From Thiorhodovibrio frisius (GTDB taxonomy: Bacteria > Pseudomonadota > Gammaproteobacteria > Chromatiales > Chromatiaceae), in contig NZ_CP121471.1 of assembly GCF_033954835.1 (NCBI RefSeq), forward strand, positions 682,001 through 746,000: a DNA stretch of 64,000 bases, in the 5' to 3' direction. Positions 37,184-45,166 of the stretch are shown piece by piece. The translations under genes and the position numbers were made by a program. Below the pieces are notes generated by a model. The model saw nothing but the letters and a program-made list of their open reading frames with translations, made no database searches and was not told where the DNA came from. Numbering within the stretch: position 1 is the first letter of the stretch; each line of letters starts with the position of its first letter.

Positions 37184-38599
37184 CTAAGTCGAGGTGACGG
37201 AAGTCCCTTCGCCCAAGTCGTCCTGTCCGGCCCGGCTTGAGTGTTCCGGGCTAGTGCTTTGGGAACCGTCGATGAGATTCTTTAGCGTCAGCCCTTCAGT
37301 TGCCCCGCTTGTGGCGGCCGCGATGCGGGTCTCGATGTTAGCCACCGGACCTGTCAGAGGTGCGATTGCGCCTTCTTCCTCATATTCGCGCACGGCATCG
37401 AGCACCGCCTGGATGCTGATGCGCTCTGGCGGGCGGCTGGGGATGAAACCCTCAGGGAGAGCCAGGTGATGGCTTGCGGTGCTATCCGTCGTGCGCCGAA
37501 TGATCTGGGCGGTCTTCAGCATGTCGAGCAAGGTCGCGATATTGGTACCGGGGACACCACAGGCCTTCGCCAGGGTGTCGGCATCGGGCGGCAGACGGCC
37601 GTGCTCGTAGTCGCTGGCGATGCGACCGATCAGTAACAGCGCCAAACGCTCGCGCAGGCGGTTGCTCAGGCGCGGTTCGCGTTTTTTGGTGTTCAGGTAG
37701 GCGGGGTTTTGCACATAAAAGGCGATATTGGCGCCGATCAGCACAATCAGCCAGGCGATATAGATCCACATCATGAACAGGATCAAAATCGCCAGTGAGG
37801 AATAAATCGCCGCGTAACGGGTGGAGCCGGTAATAAAGGTGGCAAAAATTGAGCCCACCGTCTGCCACAGCAGCCCGGCCACCAGTGCGCCGATGATGGC
37901 CGCGCGTAGTTGCACCCGGGTGTTGGGCACATAGGCGTAGATGAAGGTGAAAGCCAGGCTGATCAGCAGGAAGGGCAGTAGCCAGGGCCACACGGAGCCG
38001 AGCAGAAAGCCCATGGCCTCGCGCTCCATCAACCATTGCACCAGCGTATTGCTGCGCAGGGAAGCCGTCGCTCCCACCGCCGAGAAAAACAGGACCGGGC
38101 CGATCAGCAGCACGCTCAGGTAATGGCTGAGACGCTCGCCAAAGGGGCGCAGTTGTTTGATGCGCCAGGTGGCATTGAAGATTTGCTCAATCTTTTGAAT
38201 CAGCGACAGTACCGAGTAGAGCAGCACCCCAATCCCGACGGAACCCAGCACCTTGACGTTGGTCTTGTCGACGAAGGCGATCAGATTTTGTGCGATTTCT
38301 CCGCTCTGATCGCCCAGGGGCGCCAGCGCATGCAGCAGCCAGGGCTCGATCTGATTGTGCACGCCAAAGCCCTTGAGCACCGAGAAGCTGACTGCCAGCA
38401 GTGGCACCAGCGACAGCAGGGTGGTGTAGACCAGACTCATGGCCTGCAGAGATAGCAGGCCCTGGTGAAAATCCCGGCCGAGGGCGAACATGACGCGCCC
38501 GATCAGCACGGCATAGCGCTGCGCGACTGGCAGCTGCTCCAATGGCGTCTGCCACAGCAAATGCTCAAGTCGTGTGGGGACGAGCTGAAAGTCGATCAT
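37184..38599 (-). CDS. YihY/BrkB-family inner membrane protein
   Basis: 471 residues. Six predicted membrane segments in the first 300 residues, with the family motifs QAMSLVYTTLLSLVPLLAVSF, then IGALVAGLLWQTVGSIFATF and YAAIYSSLAILILFMMWIYIAWLIVLIGA (membrane segment positions about 240-290). A soluble C-terminal region follows, including a winged-helix-like part (ADTLAKACGVPGTNIATLLDML) seen in longer YihY proteins. It was once annotated as RNase BN, an assignment later shown to be wrong. Transport or membrane-integrity function is unknown. The Ser/Thr-rich last 40 residues look disordered. Confidence 0.85.
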   Translation of the reverse strand: MIDFQLVPTRLEHLLWQTPLEQLPVAQRYAVLIGRVMFALGRDFHQGLLSLQAMSLVYTTLLSLVPLLAVSFSVLKGFGVHNQIEPWLLHALAPLGDQSGEIAQNLIAFVDKTNVKVLGSVGIGVLLYSVLSLIQKIEQIFNATWRIKQLRPFGERLSHYLSVLLIGPVLFFSAVGATASLRSNTLVQWLMEREAMGFLLGSVWPWLLPFLLISLAFTFIYAYVPNTRVQLRAAIIGALVAGLLWQTVGSIFATFITGSTRYAAIYSSLAILILFMMWIYIAWLIVLIGANIAFYVQNPAYLNTKKREPRLSNRLRERLALLLIGRIASDYEHGRLPPDADTLAKACGVPGTNIATLLDMLKTAQIIRRTTDSTASHHLALPEGFIPSRPPERISIQAVLDAVREYEEEGAIAPLTGPVANIETRIAAATSGATEGLTLKNLIDGSQSTSPEHSSRAGQDDLGEGTSVTST

Positions 38600-38648
38600 G
38601 TCGCGGCGGCCGGCGGCGAGGCTCGCCCAGTTGCGCTAGCGCACCGCT

Positions 38649-38674
38649 GGTTCATGCGGGTGGTTCATGCGGGT
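38649..38674. repeat. 13-bp tandem duplication between smpB and the YihY gene
   Basis: GGTTCATGCGGGT occurs twice head to tail, 38649-38661 and 38662-38674, followed by further TCATG-containing near copies up to about 38697. It lies in the 87-bp gap of two minus-strand genes and is probably a slippage product. Confidence 0.5.
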
Positions 38675-38686
38675 GAGTCATGAACG

Positions 38687-39169
38687 TTAGTCATGCGCGC
38701 GCACCAGCCGCGCCTTCTCGCGCTGCCAGTCGCGGTCTTTCTCGGTCGCGCGTTTGTCGTGCAGTTTCTTGCCCTTGGCCAGGCCGATCTCGAGCTTGGC
38801 CATGCCGCGCTTCCAGTACATGGCGGTGGGCACCAGGGTATAACCGGCGCGCTCTGTCTGGCCGATCAGGCGGTCGAGTTCCCCGCGCTTGAGCAGCAGC
38901 TTGCGGGTGCGCGTTGGGTCGGTGGTGACATGGGTCGAGGCGGAATTTAGGGGCGAGACATGGGCGCCGATCAAAAAGGCCTCGGCATGCAGGATCTTGA
39001 CGTAGCTCTCCTTGAGCTGTGCGCGCCCGGCACGCAGACTTTTGACTTCCCAGCCAAGCAGGCACAGCCCTGCCTCGATGCGTTGCTCGATGTGGTAGTC
39101 ATGCCCGGCCTTTTTATTGAGCGCAATGGTGTTGCTGCCGGATGATTTCTTTTTGCTGGATTTTGCCAT
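38687..39169 (-). CDS. smpB: SsrA-binding protein SmpB
   Basis: 160 residues. Conserved features: [37 protein letters not shown] region (about 20-56), [17 protein letters not shown], and the basic C-terminal tail [23 protein letters not shown] that inserts into the ribosome. It brings tmRNA to stalled ribosomes. The tmRNA gene ssrA is not in this window. Minus strand, followed by the YihY gene. Confidence 0.97.
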   Translation of the reverse strand: MAKSSKKKSSGSNTIALNKKAGHDYHIEQRIEAGLCLLGWEVKSLRAGRAQLKESYVKILHAEAFLIGAHVSPLNSASTHVTTDPTRTRKLLLKRGELDRLIGQTERAGYTLVPTAMYWKRGMAKLEIGLAKGKKLHDKRATEKDRDWQREKARLVRAHD

Positions 39170-39240
39170 TGGCCCAGTTTACACCCCTTTGGCTGTGAAT
39201 TTTGCTTCCAGCCAGTCACGATCAGCGATGTTTCCGACAC

Positions 39241-40626
39241 TTAATCCTGATAAACCGCGTGCGGCAGCCAGGTGGCCAGTTCCGGGAAAAACGACAGCGC
39301 CGCCAGCATCAGCAGCTGGATGGCGATGAAAGGCACGACACCCCGGTAAATCTGTGAGGTGCGAAGCTCCGGGGGCGCCACACCGCGCAGGTAGAAGAGC
39401 GAGAAACCAAAGGGCGGGGTCAGGAAGGAGGTCTGCAGATTGACCGCGATCATCACGCCGAGCCACACCGGGTCGAGGCCCATCATCAGCAGCACGGGGC
39501 CGACGATGGGCACCACCACGAAGGTGATCTCGATGAAGTCCAGAATAAAGCCGAGCAGGAACATCACCACCATCACCAGCGCGACCGCGCTGACGGTGCC
39601 GCCGGGCAGGTTGGTCAGGAAGTCAGTCACCAGCTCGTCGCCATGAAAGCCACGGAATACCAGCGAGAAAATAGCCGCGCCGATAAAAATCAGAAACACC
39701 ATGCTGGTGACCATGGCCGTTTGCCGTACCACCTCGCGCAGAGTGGTGAGGTTCAGCTGACGTTGCTGGGCGCCCAGCAGCATGGCGCCCACGGCGCCAA
39801 CGCCGGCGGCCTCGGTTGGCGTGGCGATGCCGTAGAGAATCGACCCCAGCACGGCAACAATCAGCAGCAGGGGCGGGAGCAGCACCTGCACGACTTGCAA
39901 CCACAGCCCCGAGCCGCTGTGCAGCCGCTCGGCGGCCGGCATGGCCGGCATCCAGTGCGGGCGGATGACGGCGATTAACACCAGATAAGCGATGTAGGCC
40001 GCGACCAGCAACAGGCCCGGAATCAGGGCGCCGACGAACAGATCGCCGACTGAGACCGTCTTCGGCGACCAGATACCCATGTCGAGCTGTGCCTGCTGAT
40101 AGGCGCTTGAGAGCACATCGCCGAGCAGCACCAGCACGATGGAGGGCGGAATGATCTGCCCCAGGGTGCCGGAGGCGCAGATGGTGCCGGCGGCTAGGCT
40201 GGGGGAATAATTTCGCTTCAGCATGGTCGGCAGTGACAAGAGCCCCATGGTCACCACGGTGGCGCCGACAATGCCGGTGCTGGCCGCAAGCAGCATGCCG
40301 ACTACTGTGACTGAGATGCCCAGGCCACCACGCAGCGGGCCGAAAAGCATGGCCATGGTCTCGAGCAACTTCTCCGCCACCCGCGAGCGCTCGAGCATCA
40401 CGCCCATGAAGACGAACAGCGGCACTGCGATCAGCGTCTCGTTGATCATGATGCCGTAGATGCGATTGGGCAGCGCCTCCAGAAAGGCGTGGTCGAACAG
40501 GCCGAACCATTCACCGACCAGCGCCATCAGCAGCGCGGTGCCGCCGAGCGACAGGGCCACCGGATAGCCGAGCAGCAGCACCAGGCCGACCGCCACAAAA
40601 AGCACCAGCGGCATCAACTCAGCCAT
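39241..40626 (-). CDS. dctM: TRAP transporter large permease (DctM family)
   Basis: 461 residues from ATG 40626, overlapping the small permease gene by 8 nt; an upstream in-frame ATG at 40650 is less likely. About twelve hydrophobic segments and DctM hallmarks: VPLFVFMGVMLERSRVAEKLL, GTICASGTLGQIIPPSIVLVLLGD and the final LQTSFLTPPFGFSLFYLRG. It forms the sodium-dependent channel of a tripartite ATP-independent transporter for organic acids. A long subfamily judging by the insert near 200-260. No periplasmic DctP gene is next to it, so the substrate is unknown. Confidence 0.92.
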   Translation of the reverse strand: MAELMPLVLFVAVGLVLLLGYPVALSLGGTALLMALVGEWFGLFDHAFLEALPNRIYGIMINETLIAVPLFVFMGVMLERSRVAEKLLETMAMLFGPLRGGLGISVTVVGMLLAASTGIVGATVVTMGLLSLPTMLKRNYSPSLAAGTICASGTLGQIIPPSIVLVLLGDVLSSAYQQAQLDMGIWSPKTVSVGDLFVGALIPGLLLVAAYIAYLVLIAVIRPHWMPAMPAAERLHSGSGLWLQVVQVLLPPLLLIVAVLGSILYGIATPTEAAGVGAVGAMLLGAQQRQLNLTTLREVVRQTAMVTSMVFLIFIGAAIFSLVFRGFHGDELVTDFLTNLPGGTVSAVALVMVVMFLLGFILDFIEITFVVVPIVGPVLLMMGLDPVWLGVMIAVNLQTSFLTPPFGFSLFYLRGVAPPELRTSQIYRGVVPFIAIQLLMLAALSFFPELATWLPHAVYQD

Positions 40627-41206
40627 GGGGGCCTCCGGCGGACTCGCCATCGTTGCTCAACGCCTGCTCGCAACCGGCCAGGAAGAGCCCGTTGCGCAGC
40701 AGCCAGACCGCGGCCTGAATCAGCAGCAGCACGGGCATGAGCAAAATGAGCGTTTTCAGCAGCCAGACGCCGGGCAGACCGCCGGCTTCGCGCGAGCCCT
40801 CGTACAGCGACCAGGATGCGGCGACGTAATGGACGCTCGAGACCAGAATGAACAGGCACACCGGCACCAGCAAGAACAGCGTACCGAGCAGATCCACCCA
40901 GGCGCGCTGACGCGGCGAGAAGCGCTGGGAGTAGAAGATATCGACCCGCACATGCCCATCGCGCCCCAGGGTATAGGCTGTGGCCAGCATAAACAGGGCG
41001 GCATGCATGTAGGTGACCGACTCCTGCATTGCGATCCAGCCCAGATCGAAGGCGTAGCGCAGCAGCACCACCAGAAAGGTCACCAGCACCATGGCCAGTG
41101 CCAGCCAGGCGACGCTTTGGCCAAGCCAGAGGTTCATTGCCTCAAGTCCGCGGGCGAGCCGCAGCAAGGGCTTATGTCGCGTCTGGGATGAGGGGGAATC
41201 GGTCAT
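40619..41206 (-). CDS. dctQ: TRAP transporter small permease (DctQ family)
   Basis: 195 residues with four membrane segments (about 30-52, 62-80, 103-125, 148-168). DctQ landmarks: LLRYAFDLGWIAMQESVTYMHAALFMLATAYTLGRDGHVRVDIFY region. The basic N-terminus faces the cytoplasm. It scaffolds the large permease encoded downstream with an 8-nt overlap. The upstream 170 bp holds an 8-bp perfect hairpin and a heptanucleotide repeat rather than the usual dctP gene. Confidence 0.9.
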   Translation of the reverse strand: MTDSPSSQTRHKPLLRLARGLEAMNLWLGQSVAWLALAMVLVTFLVVLLRYAFDLGWIAMQESVTYMHAALFMLATAYTLGRDGHVRVDIFYSQRFSPRQRAWVDLLGTLFLLVPVCLFILVSSVHYVAASWSLYEGSREAGGLPGVWLLKTLILLMPVLLLIQAAVWLLRNGLFLAGCEQALSNDGESAGGPHG

Positions 41207-41299
41207 GGTCGGGCGTTAGCTGATTTCCGCGAGCAAGTGTTCTGTGCTCCACTGGCACAAGCAACTGGATTCGCCGAGTCAGGATTGACAGATTGGTCC

Positions 41300-41318
41300 A
41301 TGATTTCTCGGAAATCAT
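41300..41318. repeat. 8-bp perfect inverted repeat upstream of dctQ
   Basis: ATGATTTC (41300-41307) and GAAATCAT (41311-41318) with a 3-nt spacer. It sits about 95 bp before the dctQ start, where a regulator could bind, and no T-run follows. An operator or a small hairpin are both possible. Confidence 0.45.
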
Positions 41319-41340
41319 CCAGATAGGCAACAGGTTTCAG

Positions 41341-41368
41341 GTGCCAGGTGCCAGGTGCCAGGTGCCAG
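41341..41368. repeat. Heptanucleotide tandem repeat (GTGCCAG)4
   Basis: Four exact copies of GTGCCAG lie between the DUF2782 gene and dctQ, 12 bp past the DUF2782 stop codon. Such simple repeats vary by slippage; here it is outside coding sequence. Confidence 0.85.
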
Positions 41369-41379
41369 GGTAGGCCGGG

Positions 41380-41808
41380 CTACCAGCTAAAGAGCAACCA
41401 CTGCGGGACGGACAGATTCGTCCCGCTGCGATTGTCCTCATTGTCAAGCTGGCCATCGCCATCGGTGTCAAACAGATAGTAGGACGCGCCGGCCTGGGGG
41501 TCGATCTTGACCATGTAGAGCTTGCCCTTGATACGATACTCGGTAATAACTTCCGATTCGGTTTCGGTAATGGTCACCTCGGGTTCAATGCCATCGCCCG
41601 GGTAGATGCCGGGCGCGGGTGCTGCCGGAAGGTTCGGCGTGGGCAGATAAATCGGGTTACCCCCCGGTGCCTGTGCTAACGCACTGGAGCCAAACCCGAG
41701 CAGCGCCACAGCCATTACCGGTGCCATTGCCAGTGTACGAAAGGATTGAGGGGACAAAGTCGCGATCAATATTGTGCCCGCGTCCGGGTTGATCGACAGG
41801 GTTTTCAT
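41380..41808 (-). CDS. DUF2782 family exported protein
   Basis: 142 residues from ATG 41808, with GGAGAG 8 nt upstream. A long N-region is followed by a signal-like segment (MAPVMAVALLGFGSSALAQA), a Pro-rich linker and the DUF2782 core: EVTITETESEVITEYRIKG, LYMVKIDPQAGASYYLFDTDGDGQLDNED. The DxDGDGxxD stretch resembles a calcium-binding loop. The family is found mostly in gammaproteobacteria and has no established function. In many relatives it neighbours polA or thrB; here it stands divergent from bioA. Confidence 0.8.
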   Translation of the reverse strand: MKTLSINPDAGTILIATLSPQSFRTLAMAPVMAVALLGFGSSALAQAPGGNPIYLPTPNLPAAPAPGIYPGDGIEPEVTITETESEVITEYRIKGKLYMVKIDPQAGASYYLFDTDGDGQLDNEDNRSGTNLSVPQWLLFSW

Positions 41809-42034
41809 GGGTTGCTCTCCAGCCATCAATTTAGCGACATGCGCGGTTGCAGCGCGCGGGCAGCCGCACACTGGGTTCAGCGTCGGGCGCATAGTTTAGT
41901 ACGGATGCCGCTTGGCTTGCCGCCCGAATCTGCCATGCGCGCTAGACCGACCTGATCCAGACCGCGCTCTATCCATATCCGCCAGGCCCAGACCCTCTCG
42001 TCATAGAACGACCGCGCTACAGGAACAGACCAAA

Positions 42035-43312
42035 ATGGAAGAGGACCAGCTGCTCGAACTCGACGCCCGCCACGCCTGGCATCCCTACAGCGCCACCCTC
42101 GACCCCGATCCGGTCTATCTGGTGCGTCGCGCCCAAGGCTGCGTGCTTGAACTGACCGATGGCCGCCGGCTGATCGACGGTATGGCCTCTTGGTGGTGCG
42201 TGATCCACGGCTACAAGCATCCGCGCCTGAACGCGGCAGCCAAGGCGCAACTTGATGACATGGCTCATGTGATGTTCGGCGGCCTGACCCATGCTCCGGC
42301 CATGGGGCTGGTCGAGCGGCTGGTGCGCCTGACTCCCGAACCCCTGACCCGGGTGTTTTTGTGCGACTCCGGCTCAGTGGCGGTCGAGATCGCGCTCAAA
42401 ATGGCCATGCAATACTGGCAGGCGCGCGGCGAGCCCGACAAGACGCGCTTTTTGGCGCTGCGTCGCGGCTATCATGGCGATACCTACCATGCCATGTCGG
42501 TTTGCGATCCGGTCACCGGCATGCATCGCTTGTTCAGCGGTTCGCTACCACAACAGCTGTTCGCGCCGGCGCCTGCCCCGGCCTTTGGTGCGCCCTGTGC
42601 GGATGCGGACATCGCCGAGTTTGCTCAACTGTTCAAAACCCATGGCCAGGAGTTGGCGGCAGTCATTCTCGAGCCCATCGTCCAAGGCGCCGGTGGCATG
42701 CGCTTCTACTCGGCTGAGTATCTGGCTCGCGTGCGCGCGCTTTGCGATCAGCATCAGGTCCTGCTAATTGCCGACGAAATCGCGACCGGATTCGGTCGCA
42801 CTGGACGGCTGTTTGCTTGCGAGCATGCCGGTATCAGTCCGGATATCATGACGCTGGGCAAGGCGCTGACTGGCGGTTATCTCACTTCTGCCGCCACCCT
42901 GACTACGGCGAGCCTTGCCGAGACCATTTCCGCTGGCGATCCGGGCGTCTTCATGCACGGCCCGACCTTTATGGGGAACCCGCTCGCCTCTGCCATTGCC
43001 AATGCTAGTATCGATCTGCTGCTTGAGGGCGACTGGCAGGCCAATATTCAACGCATCGAATCCCGGCTGCGCGCGGGTCTTGCACCTTGTCGCGACCTGC
43101 CAGGCGTTGCCGAGGTGCGGGTGCTCGGCGCTATCGGTGTGGTGGAGATGCGTGAACCTGTCGCCATGCGCAGCATCCAGCGCTGTTTTGTCGACCAGGG
43201 CGTGTGGGTGCGGCCTTTCGGGCGGCTGGTCTATTTGATGCCGCCATTTGTTATCTCCGACGAACAACTCGAGCGCCTTTGTGCCGCCATGCAAGCGGTG
43301 CTTGCCGCATGA
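42035..43312 (+). CDS. bioA: Adenosylmethionine-8-amino-7-oxononanoate aminotransferase
   Basis: 425 residues from ATG 42035 (AGGA upstream). Class III aminotransferase: LDARHAWHPYSATLDPDPV at the start with the BioA-specific W-HPY motif, SWWCVIHGYKHPRLN, the PLP lysine in TLGKALTGGYLTSAATL, and HGPTFMGNPLASAIANASIDLLL. It transfers an amino group from S-adenosylmethionine in biotin synthesis. No other bio gene is adjacent. It precedes the ybgC-tol cluster by about 100 nt on the same strand. Confidence 0.96.
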   Translation: MEEDQLLELDARHAWHPYSATLDPDPVYLVRRAQGCVLELTDGRRLIDGMASWWCVIHGYKHPRLNAAAKAQLDDMAHVMFGGLTHAPAMGLVERLVRLTPEPLTRVFLCDSGSVAVEIALKMAMQYWQARGEPDKTRFLALRRGYHGDTYHAMSVCDPVTGMHRLFSGSLPQQLFAPAPAPAFGAPCADADIAEFAQLFKTHGQELAAVILEPIVQGAGGMRFYSAEYLARVRALCDQHQVLLIADEIATGFGRTGRLFACEHAGISPDIMTLGKALTGGYLTSAATLTTASLAETISAGDPGVFMHGPTFMGNPLASAIANASIDLLLEGDWQANIQRIESRLRAGLAPCRDLPGVAEVRVLGAIGVVEMREPVAMRSIQRCFVDQGVWVRPFGRLVYLMPPFVISDEQLERLCAAMQAVLAA

Positions 43313-43414
43313 AACCCATTGCGGATCAGCTACTCGCGCCATGCTGTGCCGACGGGCGCTTTCCGCTATGATGATGCGCCTGAATATTGCCTGTTTCACT
43401 CAGTCCAATCTCCC

Positions 43415-43954
43415 ATGCAGGATGCTCTAAATCAAGGCGCGCACCAAGACATTGCCCGGCCAGTGGGTGGGGCAAGCCCTTTTGTCTGGCCGGTTCGCGT
43501 CTATTACGAAGACACCGACGCCGGTGGTCTGGTCTATCATGCCAACTACCTGCGTTTTTTCGAGCGGGCGCGTACCGAATGGCTGCGCGCCCTTGGCTAT
43601 GAGCAGGACCTGCTGCGGGAAGAAGAAGACCTGCTGTTCGTTGCGCGTCGCGCCGAGATCCGCTTTCAGCACCCGGCGCGTTTTAACGACGCCCTCGTGG
43701 TGAGCGCAGCCATTGTGAGCCATGGTGGCGCCAGCATCAATTTCGCCCAAGACATCCGTCGCCAGGCAGATGGTCAGCTGTGTTGCAGCGCAACCTTCAA
43801 TATTGCCGCTATCAGCGCCGCGCGCCAGCGGCCCAAGCGCATCCCGCCGCCGTTGCTTGCCCAGCTTTTTTCTCAGCCTTCCGCCCAACCTTTCGCCCAT
43901 CATTCTGGCCATCATTCTGGCCAACATTCCGGAGAGACCGCCCATGGGCTCTGA
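43415..43954 (+). CDS. ybgC: Acyl-CoA thioesterase YbgC (Tol-Pal associated)
   Basis: 179 residues from ATG 43415. Hotdog-fold signature YYEDTDAGGLVYHANYLRFFERARTEWLR, with the catalytic aspartate in EDTDAGG. It is the usual first gene of the tol-pal cluster. Odd feature: the C-terminus is extended by about 35 residues ending in a His/Ser/Gly-rich tail (FAHHSGHHSGQHSGETAHGL) encoded by near-identical 12-bp repeats. The end overlaps tolQ by 11 nt, so the tail also contains the tolQ ribosome binding site (GGAGAG). Confidence 0.92.
   Translation: MQDALNQGAHQDIARPVGGASPFVWPVRVYYEDTDAGGLVYHANYLRFFERARTEWLRALGYEQDLLREEEDLLFVARRAEIRFQHPARFNDALVVSAAIVSHGGASINFAQDIRRQADGQLCCSATFNIAAISAARQRPKRIPPPLLAQLFSQPSAQPFAHHSGHHSGQHSGETAHGL
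43895..43930. repeat. 12-bp degenerate tandem repeat at the 3' end of ybgC
   Basis: Three successive units of the form CATCATTCTGGC, CATCATTCTGGC, CAACATTCCGGA encode HHSG, HHSG and QHSG. The first two are identical. Slippage here would lengthen the His-rich tail in frame. Confidence 0.65.
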
Positions 43955-44618
43955 GCTTTCGCTGTTTAATCTGTTCGTCAATGCCGGTTTGACGGTGAAA
44001 CTGATTCTGCTGATCTTGTTGCTGGCCTCGGTGCTGTCCTGGGCGATCATTTTTGATCGTTCGCGGGTGCTGAAACAGGCCCGTAAATCGGCTGAAATCT
44101 TCGAGCATCGGTTTTGGTCCGGTGGCGATCTGAGTGCGCTGTACCGCGACCTTGGTCAGACCGAGGTCAGCAGCTCGGGGCTGGCGTCCATTTTCCGCGC
44201 CGGCTTCAAGGAATACGTGCGGCTGCGCAAGACCGATCCAGACGACACCATGGCGGTCATCGCCGGTGCCGAGCGTTCCATGCGGGTCGCCCTGAGCCGG
44301 GAGATGGACCGGCTCGACGCCAACCTGTCTGTTCTTGCCACCATCGGTTCCATCGGCCCCTACATCGGCCTGTTTGGCACTGTCTGGGGCACCATGAATG
44401 CCTTCTATGCCCTTGGCAATCTGCAACAGGCCACCCTGGCCGTGGTCGCTCCTGGCATCTCCGAGGCACTCATCTCCACCGCCGTTGGGCTTTTTGCTGC
44501 CATTCCGGCGGTGGTTGGCTTCAACCGCTATGTCGATCAGGTCGAGCGCCTGCACAATCGTTACGAGGAGTTCATGGAGGAATTCTCCACCCTGCTGCAG
44601 CGCCAAGGTCACCAATGA
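43944..44618 (+). CDS. tolQ: Tol-Pal system proton channel protein TolQ
   Basis: 224 residues from ATG 43944 inside the end of ybgC. Three membrane helices: one near the N-terminus (LTVKLILLILLLASVLSWAI) and two late ones including IGSIGPYIGLFGTVWGTMNAF and TAVGLFAAIPAVVGFNR. The threonine and proline of the ExbB/TolQ/MotA proton path are visible in these helices. With TolR it converts proton motive force into TolA movement for outer-membrane constriction at division. Confidence 0.96.
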   Translation: MGSELSLFNLFVNAGLTVKLILLILLLASVLSWAIIFDRSRVLKQARKSAEIFEHRFWSGGDLSALYRDLGQTEVSSSGLASIFRAGFKEYVRLRKTDPDDTMAVIAGAERSMRVALSREMDRLDANLSVLATIGSIGPYIGLFGTVWGTMNAFYALGNLQQATLAVVAPGISEALISTAVGLFAAIPAVVGFNRYVDQVERLHNRYEEFMEEFSTLLQRQGHQ

Positions 44619-44665
44619 TTTCCGGCAATAGCTGCCAGGCTGGCTGACTCCACACCGAGGCCAAG

Positions 44666-45106
44666 ATGAAGCGCAAAGACCGCCGCAACCGCCGCCGGCC
44701 CATGGCCGAGATCAATGTGGTGCCTTACATCGACGTGATGCTGGTGCTGCTAGTGATCTTCATGGTCACGGCACCCCTGATCAGCCAGGGTGTCAAACTC
44801 GACTTGCCCCAGGCCCAGGCCAAACCGCAGCCGTCTGAGGATCGCCCGCCCGTCGTCATCCATATCGATCAAGTCGGCGATATTTATCTCGATCTTGGCG
44901 ACGCCAGCCCGGAACCGGTGGATCAGCAACAGCTTTTCGAGCGGCTGCAAGCTGCGCTGCGTGCCGACGCGGAGCTGAAAGTCATGCTGCGTGCGGATGA
45001 GTCAGTGTCCTATGGGCGCATTATCGACGCCATGGTCGCCGCTCAGGCCGCCGGTGCCCCTAGTGTGGGACTGGTGACCCAGCCGCCGCTCGAGGAGACA
45101 CCCTAA
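44666..45106 (+). CDS. tolR: Tol-Pal system protein TolR
   Basis: 146 residues. Single N-terminal membrane helix with the essential aspartate in INVVPYIDVMLVLLVIFMVT, then the conserved KLDLPQAQA and the periplasmic domain ending in AMVAAQAAGAPSVGLVTQPP. The basic N-terminus (KRKDRRNRRRPM) is cytoplasmic. ExbD/TolR fold; partner of TolQ, 47 nt downstream of it. Confidence 0.96.
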   Translation: MKRKDRRNRRRPMAEINVVPYIDVMLVLLVIFMVTAPLISQGVKLDLPQAQAKPQPSEDRPPVVIHIDQVGDIYLDLGDASPEPVDQQQLFERLQAALRADAELKVMLRADESVSYGRIIDAMVAAQAAGAPSVGLVTQPPLEETP

Positions 45107-45166
45107 GGCTCATGGTCCTGGCAATCCCGGACAATGCAGCGGCTGTGATAGGGTAGACGGGCCGTC

